DNA of 64,000 bases from Chondrus crispus (GCF_000350225.1 NW_005178990.1:62001-126000), one strand, 5' to 3'; positions 9,440 through 21,455 are shown, counted from the stretch's first letter. Notes: a model not told the origin generated them from the sequence alone. Numbers and translations are program-made.

Positions 9440-11301
9440 TATTGTTTTTCACGGTTTTGCCTCCGCAGTGGAGGCGGCCATTTGATAGTCGTGCTCAAAG
9501 CACCTCCTCGGCATACTAGCACCTTTTCTCCTACCTGGAAGGTTTCGGTAGGTTTACTGCTTGGTGGTTTGGCGTGGTGGTCGTGCCTTTTTGCACGCAG
9601 GTTTGCCGATGCCAGCAGCTCAATTTGGCTGTGTGCCAATGTAGATGTGGGTAGGAGTGGGGTAGCATCCAGTGAACTGAGTCGAGGCGGATGGCCATAT
9701 AGTAGCTCAAACGGGGAACATCCTTGGGCAAGGCGACGTCGTCGATACCCGTACAGGACTTTTGGTAAACTTTTGTCCCAATCTCGTGCATTCCTGTACG
9801 CCATCTTTGCTACGGACTTCTTAATTTGTCCGGACCATTCGTTCTTCCTCCCATTTGACTGCGGTGCGTATGCAAGCGCAGGCTTCCAGGAAATGCCGTG
9901 AAGTCTGGAAAACTCCTCAACAGCCATGGATAGAAGCGACGTAGCATTGTCCCAAATCATTTTTTCTTGGGGTCCGAATGAAAACATGATCTCATTTTTC
10001 GAGAAAGCCAGTACGACGGCACTGGTACAATTTGAGTAAGCCATAGCGATCGGCTATCCTGTAAGATGTTCCACCGCCACCAAGATGTAGCGGTGGCCAG
10101 ACGAAGTTGTTGGAAACGGGCCGCCGAAGTCAATTGAGAAGACGTCAAACAATGTGGTCAAGGGTAACTTCAAAGACGTCCGATATTTCGGTAGCGGCGT
10201 AAAAATCTGACAGTCATGACAGCTGCGGACATAATCGTGAGTGTCCCTGTGCATCTTCGGCCACCAGTAATGATCAGACACGAACTGCCTAGTTGTTTTG
10301 AGATCCCAGTGTCCAATATCGTCATGAAATGACTTCAGAATTCTGACCCGTTGATGCCACGGAGGAATTACCCGGATTCCATGCACTGTGCGTCTGAAAA
10401 GCTGACCATTCACAAATAGATAGGACTTTGACGCCCTCTTAACTTGTCGGTCATAATTTCCATCCTCCGTTGAGAACTCGAAGCGAGTGAGATACTTTTA
10501 CACATCCAGAAGAATAGGTTCACGATCTCCTTTGTCGAAAACATGCAGCACCATGCCATCGTTCATCCTTAGATTCAACAGCCCCTGGGCTGGACAGGAG
10601 AAGTAGTCGGCGCCACAATTGTCCTCCCCTGGGCGATAGACAATGCGAAAGTCATACTCAGCGAGAAGGTTTAGCCACCGGGCAAGACGGCCATGTACAT
10701 CCTTCTTCTGAAACGCATGACGAAGAGCCTGGTGATCGGTAACAAGGGTGAAGGTCTCAGACAATAGGTAGATTCGGAACTTCTTCAGCGCAAAGATGAC
10801 TGGTAGTGCTTCTCTTTCGCAAGCAGAGTAGTTCTGCCTGGTTCAGGGTTCGACTGGCATACTGAACAGGGTGAATACGCGAGTCATCTTTCTTCTGTGA
10901 TAGTACCGCCCCGACAGCGTGGGAAGAAGCATCAGTCTCCACGATGAAGGGTGCCCGTAACTCAGGGTAAGCGAGCACTGGTGGCGAACAGAGCTTTTGC
11001 TTCAAGGTTTTGAAAGCATCCTCCATTTACAAGTTCCAGAAAAACCGTACTTGTGCCGACGTTGCAGAGTGTAATACAGCGGCAATCTTGGCAAATCCTT
11101 TAATGAAACGGCGGTAGTATGATGCAAGGCCCAGAAAGCTGCGTAGTTATGTCTTGTTCGCGGGCGGTTTTTGCTTCAGAAATCGCTCGGGTGTTCTTAG
11201 GATCCACACGAATTCCAGCGGCAGAGACGATATGTCCCAATAGACGAATTTCGGGCTGTGCGAAGGCGCACTTACTTGCCTTAATCTTCAGTCCATTGTC
11301 G

Positions 11302-14039
11302 TGCAATGAGGGGGAAAGGTGGGATCCCCCTCTGGCAGAGCTGTAGTGCAATGTGCCTGGCCGGCCGCGAACACAGTCCGACGGTCAAACAAAAAGAAGA
11401 AAACAACAACAGCAACAACAACAACTGCCGATGGCACGCGCTACGGAGCGTTCGAGACTCCCTTTGCCCTTGTGTGGGCTTGCGGCCCACGGTGGCTCGA
11501 CTCCGACGGGGGGTTAGGGAAAGATACCCGGCCCGGGAGGAAAATGGTGGTAGAGACTTGTGAAGACTTGAACGCTCGGCGAGTGCCGGTTGGGCTTGTC
11601 TACGAGGATGTAACCGCGGTTCGCTGAGTTGTAAGGCCAATGCTCGACGAGCGTCTTCAGCACCTTGGGTATAATTCAAGGTCTTCGACGGGGGCTTGCT
11701 CAGCACTACCCGACGGGATCGTAATTGTGCAGCAGCGCTACTACCGACGTGTCGCCCGATGGCTAAAAACACCCTCACCAGCGCGATCGCGATCGCGGTA
11801 GGCGGTACCAACTCTGTCTCATACAGTAAGACCTTCGACGGAGGCGTCGTTACAACAGCCTTCCGACGGAACTTGAAACAGTAGCAGCGCTACACAACGT
11901 GCTGCCCGATTGCTAAAACACCTACACCGGGTGTAGTGCAATGCGCCTGTCGGGCAGAGACCGCGGTCCGATGGTCCAGCAAAAACAACAACAGCAACAA
12001 AAAGAAGAACTGCCGATGGCACAGCGCTACGGAGTGTCCGACTCTCCCTTCTCCGTTTAAACGAGCTTGCGACTCGTAGTAGCTCAGATCCCTGCTAGGG
12101 GGGGCACAGAGAAATAGCCCGGCCCGGGATCGGTGTGGTAGAGACTTGCGAAGAGATCTGCTCGACGAGTGTGAGGTGGGGCACGTACGTAGGTACCCCG
12201 GTTCCACTGGGTTGTAAGGCCAATGCTCGTTGAGCTTCTTCGACACCTTGTGACGCGACAAGGCCTTCGACGGGGGCGTCCCAACGAAGCCCGACGGGAT
12301 GAAGTGAAAGTAGCAGCGCTACGTCAACCGTGCCGCCCGATGGCTCGAAACACCTACACCGGTTCGGTCGCAACCGACACCGATGGTACCAACACTGGCT
12401 CGCAATACGACGGAGCCCTTCGAGGGAGACGTCGTTGCAACAGTCTCCGTCGGAAAATGGGTCACAGTAGCAGCGCTACGTCAAATGTGTCGCCCGATGG
12501 CTCGAAACACCTACACCGGTTCGGTCGCAACCGAGGCCGATGGCACCAACACAAGATAGGGGAAAAATAGGTAGAATTAGAGATAGAAAAAGATAGCGAA
12601 ATAAAGGAAAGAGAAAAGGGAACCCCCGAGCGATAGAGGATGCCGTAGGCTTAGGTAAAAGAGAGCGTCTTGGTAGAGACGGACTTCGACCAAGGCGACA
12701 TTCAACTCCGGCAACTCGGGTTACCTTTACTGACTTGGTGGTCAGAGGGCTAAGGTATATATCGCCCCGCCCGAGCCTCTACAGTAGCTCGCGGCGCTAG
12801 ATCCTAGATCTAATCTAGTGTCAGCAAAATTAATGCCAACTAATTAACTAAATAAAATAATTAAAAATTAAAACTGTGCAATTATTCACACGTGTGTCCC
12901 CCCAACCCGGACTACTTTTCATATCCAAATCCAAATATTTTCCTTCCTTTTCACCCCCCTGTAGAGCCCATTATTGCACTACACCGGGTCGGTCGCAACC
13001 AACTCCAGTGGAACCAACACAATTAAGGGAAAAATAGAGGTAGAGATAGAAAAGAATAGGGAAATAAAGGAAAAAGAAAAGGGAACCCCCGAGCGCAAAG
13101 GATAACGTAATCTGTGGTAAAAGGGAGCGTCTTGGGAAAGACGGACTTCGACCAAGGCGATATTCAACTCTGGCAACTCAGGTTACCTTTACTGACTTGG
13201 TGGTCAGAGGGCTAAGGTATATATCGCCCCGCCGGAGCCACTACAGTAGCTCTCGGCGCTAGATCCTAGATCTAATCTAGTGTCAGCAAAATTAATGCCA
13301 ACTAATTAACTAAATAAAATAAAATAATTAAAAATTAAAACTGTGCAATTATTCACACGTGTGTCCCCCCAACCCGGACTACTTTTCATATCCAAATATT
13401 TTCCTTTCTTTTCACCTCCCTGCAGAGCCCATTATTGCACTATAAGAGCGCGCGCGCTCGTGGGGCGCGTGTAGGGGATTATCGGGAGAACACCCGTAAG
13501 GGACCGGTACGGGGCCGGGCGCGAAGCGCAGTAGGGAAAGTAAGGGAAAAAGTGGGGGAAGTAGAGCCCAGGAGGGGCGGAGCGGTAGGGACAGCTGTCG
13601 CGCGGAGAGTCGGGTGTAGCGGGACGACGCGCGCGGTAGAGATAGGTGGGAATCGGGACTCAGATGGCTCGCAGGGTACCGTCGTAGGGCGGGGACCGAC
13701 GCGAGGCTACGACTCTGTTCCACAAACCCGACTTGTAGACCCAAAGCTTCGTGAGGATTTACTTATTGTCGGACTTCGGCTATATACTAGCCGAAGTCGG
13801 AGCTATAATTAATTAAAGTAAAAGATACTAAGTTAAAACGACGGCGGCGACGGCCGGAGAAACTCCTCTTGGGGAGGTATGACAACCATTACACGTGGGG
13901 AATGACACCTGGACACAGGGGCCTTGATGCCCGGTTACACGTGGCGTGAGGTACACGTGTGTCCCGGAGAAGGAGTCGTGCTGGCCGGGGACAGGTGTCC
14001 CCTGGGAAAAGGGAAAGGTGGGTCAGTGCACTACATCCA
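11302..14039 (-). mobile_element. 2.74-kb repeat-built insertion in gypsy RT, LTR-like
   Basis: The reverse transcriptase of the host element stops at 11301 and resumes at 14040. The five bases TGTCG occur at 11297-11301 and again at 14040-14044, a 5-bp target-site duplication. The insertion begins TG and ends CA, as LTR-type elements do. It carries no long convincing reading frame. Internally it is a stack of duplications: two units starting TGTAGTGCAATG (about 11342 and 11935), four copies of a motif with CAGCGCTAC and CGCCCGATGGCT, then two near-identical units of about 460 bp (about 12512-12976 and 12982-13441). A terminal block (13434-14039) is homologous to the LTR-like unit at 55.5-56.5 kb. 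It is most likely a non-autonomous LTR-derived element or a set of nested LTRs. Confidence 0.75.
12512..13441. repeat. Tandem pair of about 460-bp units with TATA boxes
   Basis: Unit A (about 12512-12976) and unit B (about 12982-13441) agree almost base for base across most of their length, including GGGAACCCCCGAGCG, TAAGGTATATATCGCCCCGCC, GCGCTAGATCCTAGATCTAA and the AT-rich stretch before CACACGTGTGTCCCCC. Both end in GAGCCCATTATTGCACTA. Each contains a TATA-like motif and an AATAAA-like string, as LTRs do. The high similarity indicates a recent tandem duplication inside the insertion. Confidence 0.85.
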
Positions 14040-15480
14040 TGTCGCTTGAGAATGTGAAGCACCTCTTGGACATGACTTAGATGGCCTTTCAGATTTTTGG
14101 AGAAAATCACGACATCATCCAAATACACTCGAGCGAAAGGGATAGTCCGAAGATTCGAGTCCATCATTCTTTGGAACGTTATTGGGGCGTTCATCAGCCC
14201 GAATGGCATGACTTCAAATTGAAAAGTACCAAATCGGCTCGTGAATGTGGTCTTTTCCTTGCACTGGTCATCCATCTGTATCTGCCAATAACCTGAAAAG
14301 AGATCCAAAGATGTGAAGTAACTACTTCCACTTAGGTCTTCAAGTATTTATTCAATGTTCGGCAAGGGCCATCGATCCGGCTTCATGACTTTGTTGAGCG
14401 TACGATAGTCCACACAGAATTGTGGCTTTCCATCTTTCTTGGTTGCTATTACAACAGGGAACGACCAAGCAGACACGGAAGGCCGAATTATACCCGCTTT
14501 CAGCATCTTGTCAATTTATTCTTGCACAACCTGATTGTGCTTTGGTGACAAGCGCCGATTACCATGGTATGTCGGGTTCTCGTCCGTTAGGTCAAAAGAT
14601 TGTGTGACTGGCACCTTTGCCGGTCTAAGGTCCTCCAAACACCATGCAACAATGTCTTTACTTAGCAACATGTCTAGGAGCGCTTTTTGATAGGCAGGTG
14701 GCCGATCTTATCATGAATGAGTGCCTTTTGGTCTCCCCATTCTTCGGAATGGGTGCCAATAGGGTCAAGAGACGGAGTTGTCTTGAGTCAGGCATTCTCA
14801 ATAGTCCCAGAAGTTCCATTTTGACGCGAACGGTTCCGAATTCCTTGGTTTTGTCCAGTCGGACTTGGAGGGGAAACGGTTGGCGCTTCATCACCGTTTC
14901 CTTCCGGGTCTTGAGATATGCCCCAGTAAGTGGCGGGTGATGGTCCATCATCATCAGAATCATCGTTCCAAGGAAGTCCACTGGGTTCACCTTCTTCCTG
15001 AGCGGCTTCTTCGTCTTCGTCCTCCTCAACATCTTGAACTTCATACTCCGGGTATTCGTTCTCTGATTCGGGAGCCACGGAGCCGTTGGCGACCTGATTC
15101 CTGTTTTCGGGTTCGGACATATCCAGATCCTCAGGTGGGGCGGAGAGGTCCATTCCAGGTTCTGCAGATGGTGAAGTGGGTGGTTGAACGTGTTCTTGCG
15201 GGGCCTGATCAATTTCATTATTTGAACTTCCTTCAACTTCACTGTCCCTCAGTACGTCATTTTCCATCACTTCGCCTTCCGTTTGAGTAGCGATGGGATT
15301 GGGATCCGTATTTCCGTTTGGGTTGGGAACAGGAGTCTCAGACGGAACGGCCATGCATGGCTCACCAGTCCTACCTTGGCAGTGTCGTGAATGACATAAG
15401 TGGAAGTGAAGCTCGGATTCTTCGTTCAAGGATCCACGCAGTGGATCACAAACACCACTGTCTGATGCATCACGAATCTG

Positions 15481-15510
15481 GGGGGCGGGGGGGGGGGGGG
15501 GGGGGGGGCG
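15481..15510. repeat. Poly-G tract in the gypsy element
   Basis: About 29 bases that are G except for one C near the start. It interrupts the acidic linker region of the gypsy element. Tracts like this are hard to sequence, so its exact length is unreliable. Confidence 0.9.
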
Positions 15511-16476
15511 TTGGCGTGATGGGCCGGTTTTTTGAATGCGTTCTAGAGAATTTCCTACGAGGTAATAAGTATCATTGTCTGAAAAGTATTCAATGGTAGC
15601 AGGCAACCCTGGTGGAGGTCCCACCCATCGTACTTGGTTGCCAGAGTTGTATGTCCAGTCTGAAAAGTTGAATGGTGATTCGCCGATGTCATGCTGGGTG
15701 GAATCAGATGCGCTTGACGTGTCTTGTTCTCCATTAGAATCTTCTTGCATCATATCTGCGACTACTACTACATCCTCGGTCTTCGAATCACCGCTTTCGG
15801 TCAGCTCATCATCAATTTCGCTGAAATCGTCATCGGAGGTGAGCGGCTGCATTTCATCATCAGTTTCATCTTCCTCGAGAGCTGGTGCCACGGAGGCTGC
15901 AAAAGGGTCCGTTTCAACATTCTTTCCAGCGGTCGTATTCGACAGAATGGCGACGACGTACTCCTCAGAATATGAAAGCAAAGAGGTTTCATCGGAATCC
16001 CCGGTGTCGTTTAGTTCTCCTTCGACACCGGACGTGAAGTCCTCACTATCAGTTCCTGTGCTAACGACATGGGTACTGGATCAGTCATATTCCAAGCCAA
16101 GGTGTACCGTTCTGTCCAGGAACGAAAGCTTCACCATTTGTATGCGAAGATCAAGCCGAGCAGCAAAGGTTTCCAATGTCGGGCACCCAATGATGAGGTC
16201 CAAAGGCGTATTAAGCACAACAAGAAAGTCGATTGGGACTATCAGGTCGGTAAACGAGACAGGAACTTCCGAGACAGTCCCGATACAGCGTGAGGTATCA
16301 CCGTTGGCGACAGTGATTTGTCGGGATGTGGGAGACGGGGTCAGAGAGAGTTCGTCTGAGAGCCGACTAGACATCAAGTCGGGAATTGCTCCAGAATCTA
16401 GAAGTGGCTGTGCCTCCTTGGAATAGATCTTGACGGGAACCAACTTAAGTCGACGGGGGAAACTGGTGTCCCCTAC

Positions 16477-16520
16477 GGTGGCAATCTTTGTCTTCCTTAT
16501 GGAAGACAAAGATTGCCACC
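16477..16520. repeat. Perfect 20-bp hairpin, 4-nt loop
   Basis: GGTGGCAATCTTTGTCTTCC is followed by TTAT and then its exact reverse complement. It lies inside the protease region of the gypsy element. Such a perfect short-loop inverted repeat within coding sequence suggests a recent template-switch event. Confidence 0.95.
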
Positions 16521-18059
16521 TTAGGCGCTCAGCGTCACCTCGAACCAGCTGGCCGAACGTGATACCAGAGGGGGCTCTGGCGAGTTCGGTGAGAACACTG
16601 TACCTCCCTATATGGCTGCTGAGCCTACCCACTTCGTTTGACTTCGGAGCAGTATTCCTCTTCTTCGTCCGGCGGTTCTTCGGCGGGACCCCAATAAAAA
16701 CTCCTGGGGTTGAATCGCGATGCGGGGGCATGTATTCCATCGGGCCGACCATCGAAGGAGTCGGTTGCGGGGCAGCAGCTGAGTGATGCTGCTTCGGCAG
16801 TGGTTCTCCGTGAGCATTTCGCTTTAAGGCAGCCAGAACTTCCGGTTGGGGTGATGCAACTCCTTCTGTAACAACCAGAGAATGTTCATCAGCAAACTTT
16901 ACTTTCTTGATTTCTATTCCTCCCTGATACCTCTTCGAGTCATTTTCCCTTGATGCTTTAGCTTCGCTCAACAGACAGGTTCATCGTGTCCAACCTTACC
17001 GCCATAAGGGCATCGAGTTCCCCGGTGGGGGTTATCTGGGCACTTATTGGCGCCATGACCCTGCCTTCCACAGTACGAACAGGGGCGTTCGTTAATCGGG
17101 GGCTTATTGAACCCTCTCCGAGACTTCTTCACTAGAAGAGAGAGTTCAGCCAGTTGGGAGGTCAGAGTTTACAATTTATCTTCGTAACCACTCTTTCAGG
17201 TGGTTCCGGTTTCTTGGGGACCAAAAAGTGAAGCCGATGGTGATAAATGCTTGAACGGCGAATAACCGACGGGGACGAATTATTTCCTGTTACGGTCGAA
17301 CATCTTCATAGCGTCAACCAATTCGTTGTACGTGGTTGGGCTGCTGAACATGACGAACTGAATCAACGCGGGATGACCTTGAATAGACTTGCGGAGAAGT
17401 CCCAGCTTAGCAGAATAGTTGAATTCGGCTGCAGAGTACAAAATCTCCGCTCTCTTCACGAACGAAATCACATCATAATCTTGAAGCCTGAGGTCGATGG
17501 CGGAACGGATTGCCACCTCAGGATCTTCCTGCGGTTGAAGCTTGTCGGAGAAGGCCTTCTTGACTGCGGAGTAGTTCATGGCCTCCGCTGTGAGGGTTTC
17601 ATCAGCGGCGAAACGGCTGTAGTAGAATTCGAATGCCGGGCCATCGAGGAACGGAAGCAGTTTCTCTGCCTTCTCCTGGTCGTCCTTCTCTTTCGTCAAA
17701 ACGTTGTCGAAATAGAAGAAGAATTTTTTGACGTCGAAGGAATCCTCAGAAGTCCCTGAGAACGAAACGGAGACCTGCCCACGGCGGGAGGGGACCTTCG
17801 ACAGAAGTACCATGTGAAACGAGCTTTTGTGTGGTCCCAGGATGGGCAGTCGTAGGTGGGGTTTATTAATTTATGTGAGAAAGTGTGTGTGTGGGTGTGT
17901 GTGTGAAACTGGTTGGCTTTACTGTGATACTGTACTCATGCGATCTGACTTGCATTTCACTGTGCCACTGTGTTGGTGGCCTAATTGCCCAGATGAGCAA
18001 TTCACCGTGCTACTGTAGTTGTTTGGGGCTAGAGCAAGGATGCTCTGATGTACGATGCC

Positions 18060-18525
18060 CGAGAAGAAGTGCAATTCAGTACTGGATGTGCGATGCACGA
18101 AAAGAAGAGCAATTCAGTACAATTCGCAGGACTAAGCTCAATTCACTACCGACAGTATCTGCACTCGAATGCAATTCACCGACACCGACAGTGTCTGCAC
18201 TCGAATGCAATTCACCGACAGTGTGCTAAGATAATGGAAGCAATTCACAGATGCCACAATACACTCTCTATCAATAAGTACGTGACCACTTAGCAGTAGA
18301 GCAACCAGCCGAACATGGAAGAACCAACCTGAATGATCCAAGACCACAGTAAACGTCTCGATACCTGACGGTCACTGATTAAAGAACAGTTACCGATCTT
18401 TTATTGTGTGGGTGTGTATGTGTCGCTACCTCGTCGGGTGAGTGTCGGTGCGGCTTTTATAGAGCCGCGCCGACATCGAACCCCTGACTCGGTTAGCCGT
18501 GTAACCCTAGTGTAATAAACAAACA
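18060..18525 (-). repeat. Candidate 5' LTR of the gypsy element
   Basis: On the minus strand this block starts TGTTTATTACACTAGGG. It has a TATA box with downstream GC-rich sequence (TATAAAAGCCGCACCGAC, near 18460) and AATAAAAGATC (near 18400). It is followed toward gag by CATCAGAGC, which resembles the initiator-Met tRNA primer-binding site used by many gypsy and copia elements. Inside it, three copies of a motif around CTGCACTCGAATGCAATTCA lie near 18150-18225. The exact inner boundary is uncertain, and no second copy is present for comparison. Confidence 0.55.
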
Positions 18526-19456
18526 GTGTCCCTGGCCAATAGGTGGCAGCGGAAAAGACACAAAAAATACCTAAAATCATATGATAAAATACTTACAGTA
18601 TGCATGCAGCAAGTAGCCAGGGCGAATGGGCGGTTGTTACGGTCAAACCGTAAAGTCCTGAAATCGAATCATTTCCAATTCGGTACTGTACCACTGGTAC
18701 TGTACCTCACAATATTCATGTAAAGCAGGACATGCCACTTGTCATCGAGAGCGGGGATTGAATACAAGTGAGACGGGTTTGGAGGGGACAGGCGCACTGC
18801 CGATCATAATTTCCGAACAGCTCCTGTTTCGCATCCAACCTTGTCCTGATAAACTCTCTTCTTTAGGGGCTACAGCGGCGCCGGTGCAACACATTACTTG
18901 GTGTTCGCTGTTGTGTAGTAAAATTCAGCAAGCCTCTTCTGTATACAGGGGTGTTCCTCATCTCCAACTGATTTCTACATAAAGTTACAGTCGGGCTTTT
19001 GCAGAGCAACCTCGGCGTTGTAAGAGGATACTACTCAATGCTAACGCAGTCCTATACTTTGATTTTAAGATTCTGTTCAATCTGTCATGATCGCGGAGAT
19101 TTTGTGAACGAAAAGAAGAAGTAACAGTTTTTATCAATGTAATTGCAGGGGTTGTGTTTTTTTTTACCGTCCACAAGAACAACTATCCTTCGCAGCTCCA
19201 ATTGAACGCTAATATCTTTGCCCAACAATCAGGTTTCACTTCGTTTCGTCCGCTCGTACGTTGTGTAGTTAGTGCGAAAGGCACAACATTCATAGTCCAA
19301 CCATTTTACAGATGAACTCTTTTTGCAACTTGAGCCATACTGTCCTGTCTATATCACCTTGCAAGGCCTTTCAGATTTTCAAATGACGAGAGCATGACAG
19401 AGCATAATCGTGTCAAACCCAACGACAAAGACGTCAGAAAATCTAACCCTTTGAAA
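18526..19456. other. Intergenic, no gene seen
   Basis: About 930 bases with only short chance frames on both strands. No TIRs, tRNA or conserved protein block was recognised. The left edge touches the gypsy LTR. Confidence 0.6.
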
Positions 19457-20002
19457 CTAAATCGGCTCTGGTCTTGCAATATCCGCAGGGTCCATCTTGC
19501 ACAGTAAATATACAATTCCAGCACTCATTCCATGGGTTAGGACATTAATCCACGACAAAAACAGTACCACACTTCCAATAGCTCTCGTATGAGATTTGGG
19601 ACTTCCAACGGCTGCAATTATAGCGATCAATGCCCAAATGGTTGTCATCACTATATATGCTGCGATCTCAAGCCCCCGGCCAAACGCATACTTTGCGGCA
19701 ATCAGACTCACTATATAGTTCACGATAACTGCAGTCAAAATAATGGAGGCGGACAGGCCAAAAAAAATTATTGATCCGCATGAGCTTCTCTTTCCGAAGT
19801 AGCAAAAACCAGCAAAGTCAAGCTTATCGGCTACCAGCAATGAAACAGGTAGAAAGAAATACGAAAGGCATGCAACCAGAAACAACGCATGAAAATGGTC
19901 AGTCTTACATACGGACTGGAAACAGCTTCGCGCGTGCGCAAAATCAAAGCAACGCCACAAAATGCGAATGAGACGATTCCGTACCTGTAGCGCCCCACAC
20001 AA
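19457..20002 (-). CDS. Four-helix membrane protein, unknown family
   Basis: The minus-strand frame has hydrophobic segments FLVACLSYFFLPVSLLVA, IIFFGLSASIILTAVIVNYI, AAYIVMTTIWALIAIIAAVG and IGSVVLFLSWINVLTHGMSA. They are followed by a short polar tail (LLCKMDPADIARPEPI), the layout of a small tetraspan protein. The overall pattern resembles MARVEL-type proteins, but I cannot assign it. The 5' end is unclear. A hydrophobic frame upstream (19944-20204, with VLLTVLEITRVVLFGAEWLM) looks like the first helix and lies in a different frame, so either an intron or a frameshift separates them. Donor-like ACAG|GTACGG occurs near 19985 and acceptor-like TTTCCAG near 19917. Function and localisation beyond 'membrane' cannot be stated. 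Confidence 0.5.
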   Translation of the reverse strand: MCGALQVRNRLIRILWRCFDFAHARSCFQSVCKTDHFHALFLVACLSYFFLPVSLLVADKLDFAGFCYFGKRSSCGSIIFFGLSASIILTAVIVNYIVSLIAAKYAFGRGLEIAAYIVMTTIWALIAIIAAVGSPKSHTRAIGSVVLFLSWINVLTHGMSAGIVYLLCKMDPADIARPEPI

Positions 20003-20204
20003 TTACAGACATTAACCATTCGGCGCCGAAGAGGACGACGCGAGTAATTTCCAATACAGTCAGCAGAACTGGCATTGTGTTTTCCGTCCTGCTTACGAGG
20101 AGCGACAAGCATGTGTTGCCGGTTTCAAAAATTGCCTGTGCTGGCAGCTGGACTTTAAGAAGAACTGTCAGCGTTGTGGGGTTCACTGAATTGCGTGAGC
20201 ACAA

Positions 20205-20974
20205 TCTGCATTACATAACGATCATGTGGAATCCTAAAAAGTGAAGTGGCGGCAAGCCAGCATTGAAAATCAACTCTGGGCGTCATCTTTCCTGATAGCT
20301 GACGAGCAACTGTAGCCTGTAATTTGCTGTAGACCGTAAGTAGCCTTCATTGAACGGAAGTTCTAATATCGGCATATTAGAATTGCAACTACCTCTTACA
20401 AAATAGACGAACCGTATGTTCATGCCCTGATATCCGCTTTCAAGCCGGACTTGGTCAATATCTCGGAAGGTCAACGTCTCATATTAGAGATACATGTATC
20501 ACACAGTATCCGCAAGATCGTTCATGTCGCGGCTAGTAGACGATGTGCGATTCTCGCCATTTTGTTTCGAAGAATAATATCTCATTGCGAAACAATCCTC
20601 GCTCTCTTGGGGCAACGCCAAGATAAGCAAGAGATCATGTATCTTCTATTGACTATTGTGCGAAGCGTACTTCTCGGGAATGTGAGCTTTCCGAACAAGG
20701 GCGGCGCAGTGATATCTCGAACATCGATGGGGACAGATGCAAGCAAGGCATGTCAGCGTTTACAAACAATTTCTAAAAATGAGAATGACATTGGCACTGT
20801 GACAGCACAACATCACAGTAATATTAAAGAAGCGCATCTGCCTAACTCTGTGGCACAGCAAAACATAAAACAAGAGACAGCACTCTACTATCCATACAGG
20901 CCGCCCTGCTGGGGCGGTATAAAAAGAAGGCTGATCTCGAATCCGTGTCAAAAAGCAATATTCCCTGGCGCCTT
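20205..20974. other. Intergenic, no gene seen
   Basis: About 770 bases between the membrane protein gene and the secreted protein gene. Frames of up to 181 codons exist (20451-20996, plus strand), but their composition is irregular, no domain is visible and they run antisense into the secreted protein gene. Confidence 0.5.
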
Positions 20975-21334
20975 CTATGCGATGGGGGAGATGTGATGGA
21001 TGACGGCTCTGGGATGGTGCTTGCACTTGCAGCGGTTGACGCTCTGGGGGCTGGGCTTGACAACCTTGCCGTTCGCATCCAAGAGGCACTTGTGGGTTCC
21101 TAGGGTCTCCTTCTTCTGGCAGGTATGGGTGGCCCATGAGGCGTCAATGCACTCGTACGACGGGGCGCAGACGTGGAAATTGCACCAGTTCGGGTCGCCA
21201 GCCTGCACGGCACAGATGCTGACGCCAGCGGAGGCGCGGAGACGACAAGGGCAGGTGCCCTTGATGATGGCGGCGTGCATGGCCGGGAGGAGGATGGTAA
21301 GCAGGAGAAGGGTTGCAGGGGACTGGAATTTCAT
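20975..21334 (-). CDS. Small secreted cysteine-rich protein
   Basis: The 119-codon frame from the ATG at 21334 begins MKFQSPATLLLLTILLPAMH, a clear signal peptide with likely cleavage after MHAA. The mature part of about 97 residues has ten cysteines, starting with a CPC pair and ending with a CKC pair, and a Trp-Cys (PNWCNF). The even number and spacing point to a disulfide-bonded extracellular protein. The tail is His-rich and hydrophobic (KHHPRAVIHHISPIA). The frame is open for a further 66 codons upstream, but that part is Thr/Pro-rich and lacks a signal, and a TATA box sits at 21448-21455, so I chose the internal Met. I do not recognise the family; defence, wall or adhesion roles are possible but unsupported. 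Confidence 0.65.
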   Translation of the reverse strand: MKFQSPATLLLLTILLPAMHAAIIKGTCPCRLRASAGVSICAVQAGDPNWCNFHVCAPSYECIDASWATHTCQKKETLGTHKCLLDANGKVVKPSPQSVNRCKCKHHPRAVIHHISPIA

Positions 21335-21447
21335 TGTTGGAGGGGTGAATTGTGAGGGTCGTGTATAAAGTTGATACGCAGGTGACCGTTGAAGGTTGGG
21401 TTTTGTGATTTGCGGTGCAGTGGTGTGGTGAGTGGGATGGGTGAGAG

Positions 21448-21455
21448 TTTTTATA
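21448..21455 (-). promoter_or_regulatory. TATA box of the secreted cysteine-rich gene
   Basis: On the minus strand, TGATATAAAAACTC lies about 115 bases before the chosen ATG at 21334. This is a suitable distance for a core promoter followed by a short 5' leader, and it supports the shorter start of the gene. Confidence 0.5.

Larger units (their letters stand above)
9439..18525 (-). mobile_element. Ty3/gypsy LTR retrotransposon, broken
   Basis: Reading the minus strand from right to left gives the Ty3/gypsy order. Parts are a 5' LTR candidate (about 18060-18525), gag (17280-17813), a CCHC zinc knuckle (about 17040-17095), a retropepsin-like protease region (16081-16971, with LLDSGA), an acidic linker (14788-15981), reverse transcriptase (about 14041-14660 and 11100-11301), RNase H (10498-11026) and integrase with a His/Cys zinc finger (9439-10413). 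Integrase lying after RNase H identifies gypsy rather than copia. The element is broken: it has several frame interruptions, no recognisable 3' LTR and a 2.74 kb insertion inside reverse transcriptase. With only one LTR its age cannot be judged from LTR divergence; the well-kept protein blocks suggest middle age. Confidence 0.9.

Noticed and set aside
14788-15981. Acidic 397-codon frame as an independent host gene
   Set aside because: It lies between the protease and reverse transcriptase of the gypsy element on the same strand, so it is best read as the element's linker region.
17885-17905. GTGTGTGT tract next to gag as a regulatory site
   Set aside because: A simple microsatellite within the element leader; nothing indicates function.
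20451-20996. 181-codon plus-strand frame
   Set aside because: Runs antisense into the secreted protein gene, irregular composition, no signal or domain.
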